Positions 1 to 5,311 of a DNA stretch of 5,311 nt are shown here, piece by piece. How positions within the stretch are numbered: the first letter of the stretch is position 1; each line of letters begins with the position of its first letter. The DNA lies in contig CAYTZO010000045.1 in assembly GCA_964442525.1 (NCBI GenBank), positions 1 through 5,311 on the forward strand. The letters run 5' to 3'. The translations under genes were made by a program, and so were the position numbers. Under the pieces are notes generated by a model. That model searched no databases, was not told the DNA's origin, and saw only the letters and a program-made list of their open reading frames with translations. This stretch comes from CAYTZO01 sp964442525 (GTDB lineage: Bacteria; Patescibacteriota; Microgenomatia; UBA10105; UBA927).

Positions 1-1038
1 CCAAACTTTACGATTTCCAATAAAATTCTCAAGAATATCGGCATTATTGAAGCCGCGCGGGAAGTGATAGAGAACTCACCTTTGGTGCCTGCGTGGGAGG
101 CAAAATTCCGGGCTGATGCGCTGGTGCGGACGGTGCACCACGGCACCCATATCGAAGGCAACGAACTCAACCGTACGGAAGCGGAACAAGTCCTTGCGGG
201 CGCAAAAATCGTAGGACGGGAACGCGACATCCAGGAAGTCCTCAATTACAGGAATGTCCTTAAATATATTGAAGAGTACGGAAAGACAAACATTTCTGAA
301 GAAGCGCTTAAACACATCCATACCCTCACCGTCCACCGCATTTTGCCGGAGCAAACGACCGGAGAGTACAGGAAGACTCAGGTCGTTGTGAAAAACAGTC
401 AGACGGGTGAGGTGACATTTCGTCCGCCGTCATCGGTAGAAGTACCGTTTCTCATAAGTGATTTTTTGGAGTGGCTCAATACAGCCGGTCCAGAGGGCCT
501 TCACACTACACTCAAAGCCGGGATTGCCCAGTACGAGCTTGTGCGTATCCATCCGTTCCTTGACGGCAACGGAAGAGTTGCGCGCGCTCTTGCCACCCTG
601 ATTCTTTTTTCTGAAGGATACGATGTGAAACGGTTTTTTACGCTCGAAGAATATTATGACCGCGAACCACTTCGCTATTACGAAGCGCTTCAAAGTGTGG
701 GGAAAACCCAAGGTAATCTCACCGGCTGGCTCGAATATTTTACCGAGGGGCTCGCCATTGAACTGACGCGCGTGAAAGAAAAGGTAAAGTCACTCTCGAC
801 AGACTTGAAGCTGAAAAAGACTCTTGGAGGGCATCAGTTGGCGCTCTCTGAGCGCCAGATAAGGATCGTGGAATACGTGCAGGAAAATGGATTTTTGCAG
901 AACAAAGCGTTTTTTGAACTGTTCCCCATGATCAGCGAAGATACGGTACTTCGTGAATTGAAAGATCTCATCGGAAAGGGTATAGTCAAAAAAGAGGGGA
1001 CGACCAAAGGGGTTCGCTATGTCCTCTCCACAGCATGA
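1..1038 (+). CDS. Fic family protein (AMP-transferase type) with C-terminal winged helix; 5' end outside window
   Basis: Fic domains usually transfer AMP from ATP to a hydroxyl side chain of a target protein; the target here is unknown. The frame is open from base 1 (345 residues visible). The GTG at 64 is not the likely start, because the residues before it (NKILKNIGIIEAAREV, codons 8-22) read like the normal N-terminal helix of this family. Only a short piece is probably missing. The catalytic motif HPFLDGNGRVAR lies at visible residues 184-195 (bases 550-585), with the His, the acidic residue, GNGR and the final Arg intact. An N-terminal THIEGN (residues 49-54, Glu52) resembles the inhibitory-helix motif of class II Fic proteins, whose Glu blocks productive ATP binding. 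Residues about 283-343 look like a winged helix-turn-helix, as in many long Fic proteins. The TGA stop overlaps the next start codon (ATGA), suggesting an operon with the small membrane protein and ligase downstream. Confidence 0.93.
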   Translation, partial: PNFTISNKILKNIGIIEAAREVIENSPLVPAWEAKFRADALVRTVHHGTHIEGNELNRTEAEQVLAGAKIVGRERDIQEVLNYRNVLKYIEEYGKTNISEEALKHIHTLTVHRILPEQTTGEYRKTQVVVKNSQTGEVTFRPPSSVEVPFLISDFLEWLNTAGPEGLHTTLKAGIAQYELVRIHPFLDGNGRVARALATLILFSEGYDVKRFFTLEEYYDREPLRYYEALQSVGKTQGNLTGWLEYFTEGLAIELTRVKEKVKSLSTDLKLKKTLGGHQLALSERQIRIVEYVQENGFLQNKAFFELFPMISEDTVLRELKDLIGKGIVKKEGTTKGVRYVLSTA

Positions 1039-1220
1039 ACCTTTCCGGTCCGGGCTTGAGCTACATTTTTCTCGTTATTCCGACACTTTTTTCTCTCGCC
1101 GTTTTTGGACAGGGGATGTACAAGATGTCCAGAAATGAGCCGGACGGAAAAATCGCGCTGGGGTTCGGCATTATCTGCCTCGTCTTGGTTGGTGCCGCAT
1201 ACTGGCTGTTTGTCCGCTGA
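1035..1220 (+). CDS. small two-helix membrane protein, unknown function
   Basis: This is a 61-residue protein I do not recognise. Two hydrophobic stretches, about residues 10-28 and 40-60, are joined by a short polar loop containing KMSRNEPDGK, which predicts a hairpin inner-membrane protein with both termini on one side. The basic residues Lys30 and Arg33 in the loop would favour a cytoplasmic loop under the positive-inside rule, although the C-terminal Arg weakens this. The ATG at 1035 overlaps the Fic TGA stop as ATGA, and no Shine-Dalgarno sequence precedes it, so it probably depends on translational coupling. It ends 7 bases before the ligase start. Support comes from the clean hydrophobic pattern and the exact fit between its neighbours. 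No homology is claimed. Confidence 0.72.
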   Translation: MNLSGPGLSYIFLVIPTLFSLAVFGQGMYKMSRNEPDGKIALGFGIICLVLVGAAYWLFVR

Positions 1221-1222
1221 GG
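1219..1222 (+). promoter_or_regulatory. Shine-Dalgarno GAGG that fixes the ligase start
   Basis: GAGG lies 5 bases before the ATG at 1228 and overlaps the TGA stop of the small membrane protein. It is the only good Shine-Dalgarno-like site seen at a start in this window. It supports 1228 over the upstream TTG at 1105, which would force a long overlap with the membrane protein gene. Confidence 0.6.
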
Positions 1223-1227
1223 CCGTT

Positions 1228-2958
1228 ATGACGTTTTCGACATTGGCTTCATATTTCCAAAAACTGGAGAGCACTTCGTCCCGCAACAGCATGACCCAAA
1301 TCCTTGCCGATCTTTTCCGCCATGCGCAAAAAAACGAAATTGGACAAATCTGTTACCTTCTCCAGGGTCGGGTGGTTCCCCTTTATGAAGCAGTTGAGTT
1401 CGGTATTGCCGACAAATTCATGATCCGTGCGATCGCCAAGGCTTATGATGTCTCCGAGGAGCAAGTAAAAAGAGAGTTTAAAAAACGCGGCGATCTGGGA
1501 GTCGCTGCAGAAATTTGCTATCATGTGCCGTTACATAGTAGCAGATCGGTACAGCCTTCTATTATTGATGTTTACAAACAGCTTTTTTCCCTTGCACACA
1601 CCGGTGGGCATGGGTCGCAAGAAAAAAAGATTGGGATGCTTAGCGACGTATTGCGCCGGGTAGACCGTTTATCAAGTAGGTATATTGTGCGGATTCCGCT
1701 CGATAAACTTCGGCTTGGATTTTCGGATATGACCATCCTCGATGGGCTCTCGTGGATGGAATCGGGCAATAAGTCGTTTCGTCCCAAGCTCGAAGCGGCG
1801 TATAACGTCCGTCCGGACATCGGCTATCTCGCCACAACGGTCAAAACTGAGGGCATCAAAGGAATTGCCCATGTGCGCGTAAAAGTGGGTGCCCCGATAT
1901 TGGCGTCGCTATGCGCCCGGCTTCCCAATGCTGATGACATGGTGAAAAAGATGGGAGAAGTTGCCGTGGAGCCCAAATACGACGGCGTTCGCGTGCAAGT
2001 TCATTTTAAGCGCGGGGCATTCGTTTCCTCGTACTCGAGAAATCTCGAAAACACGACAGCAATGTTCCCGGAGCTAGGTGACATTGGGGCTGAGCTCAGT
2101 GCGCAGGAGGTCATTTTAGACAGCGAAGCAGTGGGCTACGACGGAAAAAATGACAAACTGATCGCATTCCAGGAAACGATGACCCGCAAGCGCAAACATG
2201 GCATTTCTGAAGCATCCAAATCAATTCCAGTTAGGTTTTTTGTCTTTGACATTCTCTATAAAGACGGGAGGGAACTTTTAGGATTGCCACTTTCCCAGCG
2301 ACGAAAAATTTTGGAATATACGTTAAAATCAGCCAAAAACAGGCATCTGATGCTGTCGCCGCAAATCGTAACCCACGAGGCCAGCGTCATCCGCACCTAT
2401 CACGACGAGCAGCTTAAAAAAGGTCTTGAGGGAGCGGTTGTGAAGAAATGGAACAGTGTCTACGAGCCCGGACGGACAGGCTACCACTGGGTAAAGTTTA
2501 AAGAGGAAGAGGGCAAGACCGGCAAGCTTACCGATACGATTGATGCAGTGGTCATGGGCTATACCGTTGGTCAGGGGAAACGTACCGAGTTTGGTGTTGG
2601 CCAGATGCTTTTAGGGGTCAAGGATAAAGAAGATTTTGTAACCATTACCAAGCTTGGGTCTGGCGCTTCTGAAGAAGAACTCGGGAAATTAGCCCATATG
2701 CTCAAAAAGTTGCGCGTTAAAGACAGGCCGAAAGAATACAAAAACGTCAATAAGATATACACGCCGGATTTTTGGGTAAGGCCGTCATTGGTCCTTGAGA
2801 TTGCCGGCGATGATCTAACCAGGTCGCCGGCTCACAGTGCGGGCTTCGCGGTACGATTTCCGAGACTTGTGCGCATTAGAGCTGACAAATCTCCGGATCA
2901 GGCAACCACAGTGACTGAAATTTCGCACATGTACAAAAACCAAGTATCCGCCCGCTGA
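1228..2958 (+). CDS. lig: ATP-dependent DNA ligase, archaeal/eukaryotic DNA ligase I type
   Basis: It seals nicks in duplex DNA through a covalent lysyl-AMP intermediate, acting in replication, repair or recombination. The 576 residues match the usual length of the archaeal-type family. The layout is an N-terminal helical DNA-binding domain (about 1-220), an adenylation domain (about 221-430) and an OB-fold domain (about 431-576). Visible motifs are I KYDGVR with nucleophile Lys250, Ia SR at 270-271, the DSE glutamate Glu300, III FFVFDILY at 337-344, IV EGAVVKK at 401-407, V WVKFK at 421-425, and a C-terminal RFPRLVRIRADK at 543-554 typical of this family. All look intact, so the enzyme should be active. 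The start at 1228 has a GAGG site and leaves a 7-base gap to the preceding gene. Bacteria normally rely on NAD-dependent LigA, so this is either an additional ligase or an acquired one; whether LigA is also encoded cannot be seen here. Confidence 0.97.
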   Translation: MTFSTLASYFQKLESTSSRNSMTQILADLFRHAQKNEIGQICYLLQGRVVPLYEAVEFGIADKFMIRAIAKAYDVSEEQVKREFKKRGDLGVAAEICYHVPLHSSRSVQPSIIDVYKQLFSLAHTGGHGSQEKKIGMLSDVLRRVDRLSSRYIVRIPLDKLRLGFSDMTILDGLSWMESGNKSFRPKLEAAYNVRPDIGYLATTVKTEGIKGIAHVRVKVGAPILASLCARLPNADDMVKKMGEVAVEPKYDGVRVQVHFKRGAFVSSYSRNLENTTAMFPELGDIGAELSAQEVILDSEAVGYDGKNDKLIAFQETMTRKRKHGISEASKSIPVRFFVFDILYKDGRELLGLPLSQRRKILEYTLKSAKNRHLMLSPQIVTHEASVIRTYHDEQLKKGLEGAVVKKWNSVYEPGRTGYHWVKFKEEEGKTGKLTDTIDAVVMGYTVGQGKRTEFGVGQMLLGVKDKEDFVTITKLGSGASEEELGKLAHMLKKLRVKDRPKEYKNVNKIYTPDFWVRPSLVLEIAGDDLTRSPAHSAGFAVRFPRLVRIRADKSPDQATTVTEISHMYKNQVSAR

Positions 2959-2965
2959 GCTCGCG

Positions 2966-3013
2966 AAAAAAATTTTTTGGATCCGCAAGTCGCTTGCATC
3001 CTGCAAAATTTTT
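2966..3013 (+). terminator. probable (possibly bidirectional) terminator after the ligase
   Basis: GGAT (2979-2982) pairs with ATCC (2998-3001), and GCAAG (2985-2989) pairs with CTTGC (2993-2997) around a TCG loop, leaving a two-base CC bulge on the left arm. Outside this, AAAAATTTT (2968-2976) is complementary to AAAATTTTT (3005-3013), so a longer A/T-flanked hairpin can form on either strand. The TTTTT at 3009-3013 would be the U-tract for cluster 1, although the TGC spacer and short run make it an imperfect terminator. It begins 8 bases after the ligase stop. Identified by eye only; no folding energy was computed. Confidence 0.55.
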
Positions 3014-3029
3014 CTCGCTTCGCTCGCGA
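3014..3029. repeat. GC-rich motif with short dyad
   Basis: The motif CTCGCTTCGCTCGCGA contains CGCT twice, and its TCGC and GCGA ends can pair around a 7-base loop. The octamer GCTCGCGA at its right end (3022-3029) also occurs directly after the ligase stop (2959-2966), so the terminator-like hairpin lies between two direct copies. It may be part of a larger terminator or a dispersed intergenic repeat. Its function is unknown. Confidence 0.35.
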
Positions 3030-3047
3030 TACGTTGTCATTTTTGTG

Positions 3048-3053
3048 TATAAT
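3048..3053 (+). promoter_or_regulatory. -10 box (TATAAT) for the glycosyltransferase-EndoQ cluster
   Basis: A perfect TATAAT lies 9 bases before the ATG at 3063. Transcription would start about 6-8 bases downstream of the box, at roughly 3059-3061, leaving a leader of only about 2-4 bases. No convincing -35 hexamer lies at 15-19 bases spacing. A TTGTCA at 3034-3039 is only 8 bases away and cannot serve with this box, and there is no correctly placed TG extension. The position between a terminator-like hairpin and a gene start supports the call. Confidence 0.6.
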
Positions 3054-3062
3054 ACGTGGACT

Positions 3063-3881
3063 ATGCAGACGCGCTATTCCGTAATTATTCCGACACTCAA
3101 TGAGGAAAAGTTTTTACCCAAACTTCTTGCCTCTCTTGCCGGCCAAACGCAAAAAAATTTTGAGGTTATTGTCGTTGATGGACGCTCAAAAGACAAAACG
3201 GTAGCGCTGGCGCGTTCGTGGGCGAGACAACTTCCCCGCCTCTCGATTATCAAAGCACCGCAGGCCAGCCTTCCTTTACAGCGCAATCTCGGCGAACGAA
3301 ACGCAGCAGGATCATGGCTTGTGTTTGTCGACGCAGACAGTATCCTCATGCCGTATTTCATCAGTCGCATCGAAGAATTTATCCGGACGAAAAAAGCTCG
3401 CGTATTTACCACCTGGACGCAACCGGATTCCGACAACGGCAATGATGCGATCCTTTCGCTTTTGGCAAATATGTTTTATGAGGCCACACTCCTTTTGCAC
3501 CGTCCCATTGCGCCCGGCCCGCTCACCGTGATTGACCGATCGTTATTTGAAGAGGTCGGCGGATATGATGAAACGCACGCATTTCATGAGGATGTCGAGC
3601 TGGGGCTGCGGCTGGCTCGGCGCGGGGTGACGGTGTCACTGCTGCGGGAAACGCTTTATATTTGGAGCATGCGGAGAATTCGGAAAGAGGGGAAAATGAA
3701 ATTGTTTCGGCAAATGGTGATTGCCGCAATTCCGGTGCTTTTTCTCAAAAAACCCCTCAAGAGTATGTCCGATTATATTATGGGCGGACAGCTCTATACA
3801 CAGAAAAAGCGGGTCAAGAGGTCAGCGGTGAAACGGTATGAAATGAAACTCAAGCATCTTGCCCGCGAGCTTTTTTCCTAA
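3063..3881 (+). CDS. family 2 glycosyltransferase
   Basis: A GT-A fold glycosyltransferase of 272 residues that should transfer a sugar from a nucleotide-sugar donor. The acceptor and sugar cannot be told from the sequence; cell-surface polysaccharide or lipid-linked glycan is the usual role. Family marks are SVIIPTLNEE at residues 6-15, VVDGRSKDKT at 37-46 (Asp39 region of the nucleotide site), the metal-binding DAD at 90-92, GGYDE at 167-171, and HEDVELGLR at 175-183, whose Glu-Asp is the expected catalytic region. A short hydrophobic stretch (218-228) flanked by many Lys/Arg residues suggests peripheral attachment to the inner face of the membrane; there is no long transmembrane segment. 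The frame is open back to TTG 2994, but that start would read through the terminator and promoter, so the ATG at 3063 is preferred. It has no Shine-Dalgarno and is probably leaderless. The next gene follows in the same frame after the TAA. Confidence 0.9.
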   Translation: MQTRYSVIIPTLNEEKFLPKLLASLAGQTQKNFEVIVVDGRSKDKTVALARSWARQLPRLSIIKAPQASLPLQRNLGERNAAGSWLVFVDADSILMPYFISRIEEFIRTKKARVFTTWTQPDSDNGNDAILSLLANMFYEATLLLHRPIAPGPLTVIDRSLFEEVGGYDETHAFHEDVELGLRLARRGVTVSLLRETLYIWSMRRIRKEGKMKLFRQMVIAAIPVLFLKKPLKSMSDYIMGGQLYTQKKRVKRSAVKRYEMKLKHLARELFS

Positions 3882-3884
3882 CGT

Positions 3885-5311
3885 ATGCAGGTAATTGCGG
3901 ATTTACAGCTTCATTCGCGTTTTTCAAGGGCCGTCTCGAGTCAGATGACTCTCCCCAATATTGCCCTTTGGGCCAAGCGCAAAGGAATCGGGGTTGTGGC
4001 AACCGGCGACTGGACTCACCCTGTCTGGTTTCGGGAAATTGAGAAAGATTTAGAAGAAATGGGGAATGGGCTGCTCAAGTTGCGCGATTCCGGCCCTGTT
4101 GAGGGCTCGCCTTTTGCTGCGCATCCATCAAATCCGCTTGGTTCTTTTCCGTCATCAGATTCTGTTAAGGACGTGACGGTGCTCGAAAAGACTCGCCCTC
4201 ACGGGCCTCATCAGTCTTCTGAGCCATTGTTCCTTCTTGCGACAGAAGTCTCCTGCATTTATTCGCAGGGCGGAAAAGTTCGCCGGATTCATACGCTCAT
4301 CTGGGTTCCGACCATTGCCTCCGCGCGAAAAATTAGTCAGGAGATGACCAAGCGCGGCTGCAATCTCATAAGTGACGGCCGACCGATTATCGGACTCACG
4401 AGTATACAGGTTGCCGAGCTCGTCTTATCTATTGAGCCAAACGCGCTCCTTATCCCGGCTCACGCCTGGACGCCTTGGTTTTCTGTCTTTGGTTCTATGA
4501 GCGGGTTTGATTCGCTCGAAGAAGCGTTCGGGCCATTTGCTAAAAGTATCTATGCAGTTGAGACGGGACTTTCCAGTAACCCTGCCATGAACTGGAGGAT
4601 TAAAGAACTTGACAGCCGGTCAATTGTTTCCTTCTCCGATGCGCACAGCGGACCGAAACTCGGGCGCGAAGCGACGGTATTTGACGTACAGGAGCTTAAT
4701 TATGGCGCAATTTACGGTGCGCTTAGGAGACAAGGCCCATCAAAGATTGCCTATACCGTTGAGTTTTATCCGGAAGAAGGAAAGTACCACTTTTCCGGCC
4801 ACCGCGCGTGCAACATCCGCCTGAGTCCCGGGGAAACGGCTAAAAAGGGGACGACGTGTCCGGTTTGCGGTAAACCGCTCACCCAGGGCGTCATGCAGCG
4901 GGTTGAGGAACTTGCCGGCCGAAGCGAGCAGTCATTGGGCCTCACGAAGACCAAAACGGGCATGATAGCAAGTAGCGCTTTTCCTGATAGGCCGCCGTTT
5001 GTCATGCTTGTGCCTCTCCAGGAGATTATTAGTGAGACAATCGGATCTCCGGTTACGAGTCCAAAAGTTCAGATCTTGTTTGCGAAGCTTGTCGAGACGT
5101 TTGGAGGAGAATTTTCTGTTCTTTTAACTACCCCCACACCCGATATCGCGGGCGCTGCGGGAGAACGAATAGCCCAAGGCATTGATAAGGTAAGGAAAGG
5201 AGATATTGTCATTGATCCAGGCTACGATGGGGTATTTGGGGTAGTCAAAATCTGGAGAGAAGGAGAATCATCTCTCGTTGATCGATCAAAGGAGCAGTTG
5301 TCACTTCTGTC
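3885..5311 (+). CDS. endonuclease Q (EndoQ) family PHP-domain DNA repair protein; 3' end outside window
   Basis: EndoQ enzymes cut DNA 5' of deaminated bases (uracil, hypoxanthine, xanthine) and abasic sites. 475 complete codons are visible with no stop. The PHP domain shows ADLQLHSRFSR (5-15), GDWTHP (41-46), TEVSCIY (120-126), RRIH (133-136), PAHAWTPW (191-198) and SDAHSG (251-256), giving candidate metal ligands His10, Asp42, His45, Glu121, His136, His193, Asp252 and His254. The first motif is QxH, with Gln8 where PHP proteins usually have His. A probable zinc site follows: His306, Cys309, Cys325 and Cys328, then RVEELAGR (339-346). The family's C-terminal GYDGVFG is at 446-452. Residues about 61-113 form a Pro/Ser-rich insertion. 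The visible end is QLSLL (471-475), like a sliding-clamp-binding motif. The ATG at 3885 is bounded by the in-frame TAA at 3879 and lacks a Shine-Dalgarno, so coupling to the glycosyltransferase is likely. A C-terminal extension beyond the window cannot be excluded. Confidence 0.9.
   Translation, partial: MQVIADLQLHSRFSRAVSSQMTLPNIALWAKRKGIGVVATGDWTHPVWFREIEKDLEEMGNGLLKLRDSGPVEGSPFAAHPSNPLGSFPSSDSVKDVTVLEKTRPHGPHQSSEPLFLLATEVSCIYSQGGKVRRIHTLIWVPTIASARKISQEMTKRGCNLISDGRPIIGLTSIQVAELVLSIEPNALLIPAHAWTPWFSVFGSMSGFDSLEEAFGPFAKSIYAVETGLSSNPAMNWRIKELDSRSIVSFSDAHSGPKLGREATVFDVQELNYGAIYGALRRQGPSKIAYTVEFYPEEGKYHFSGHRACNIRLSPGETAKKGTTCPVCGKPLTQGVMQRVEELAGRSEQSLGLTKTKTGMIASSAFPDRPPFVMLVPLQEIISETIGSPVTSPKVQILFAKLVETFGGEFSVLLTTPTPDIAGAAGERIAQGIDKVRKGDIVIDPGYDGVFGVVKIWREGESSLVDRSKEQLSLL

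Noticed and set aside
64..66. GTG as the start of the Fic gene
   Set aside because: The frame is open to base 1, and the upstream residues fit the family's N-terminal helix, so the start lies outside the window.
1105..1227. Upstream TTG start giving a 617-residue ligase
   Set aside because: The extra 41 residues resemble no ligase N-terminus and overlap most of the small membrane protein gene; the ATG at 1228 has a GAGG site and gives the normal family length.
3034..3039. TTGTCA as a -35 box
   Set aside because: It lies only 8 bases from the TATAAT, too close for sigma70-type recognition.
3048..3053. Archaeal TATA box
   Set aside because: An archaeal TATA element sits about 25 bases before the transcript start, which would place that start inside the glycosyltransferase coding region.
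2994..3062. Upstream TTG start for the glycosyltransferase
   Set aside because: It would translate through the terminator-like hairpin and the TATAAT box; the GT2 N-terminal strand starts directly after the ATG at 3063.
4609..5005. Short open frames on both strands within the EndoQ region
   Set aside because: They are shadows of the EndoQ frame, which carries conserved motifs throughout; none has a recognisable domain.
1..5311. CRISPR array, tRNA/rRNA gene, insertion sequence or phage genes
   Set aside because: No regularly spaced repeats, cloverleaf, transposase motif or terminal inverted repeats were seen, and nearly all bases are in the five genes.

Overview
The window (5,311 bases, roughly balanced base composition) is densely coded on the + strand only. 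It holds five genes in two co-directional clusters, separated by one 104-base gap containing terminator-like dyads and a promoter. The gene set suggests a bacterium of the Patescibacteria/CPR type: a Fic protein of a style common there, an archaeal/eukaryotic-type ATP-dependent DNA ligase, an endonuclease Q homologue, very tight packing and few Shine-Dalgarno sites. The TATAAT box just before the glycosyltransferase fits a bacterial promoter better than an archaeal one. TGA ends three of the genes, which argues against the CPR lineages that read TGA as glycine. The taxon is inferred from gene style, not from a marker gene.

Cluster 1 (1-2958): a Fic-domain protein cut by the left edge of the window, a 61-residue two-helix membrane protein whose start overlaps the Fic stop (ATGA), and 7 bases later a full-length ATP-dependent DNA ligase (576 residues, catalytic Lys250). 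The spacing suggests one transcript with coupled translation.

Gap (2959-3062): an imperfect GC hairpin flanked by complementary A/T arms (probably a terminator, possibly bidirectional), a GC-rich motif, and a perfect TATAAT box only 9 bases before the next ATG. The second transcript is therefore probably leaderless or nearly so.

Cluster 2 (3063-5311): a family 2 glycosyltransferase (272 residues). After one stop codon and one codon, in the same frame, comes a PHP-domain endonuclease Q homologue that runs off the right edge of the window. The EndoQ homologue has a Gln where PHP proteins usually carry the first metal-binding His, a Pro/Ser-rich insertion in the catalytic domain, and a sliding-clamp-binding-like pentapeptide at its visible end.

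As a whole, the window places a ligase and a deaminated-base endonuclease about 0.9 kb apart, a nick-and-seal pair that could serve repair of deaminated DNA. The Fic protein, the small membrane protein and the glycosyltransferase have no evident link to that role.
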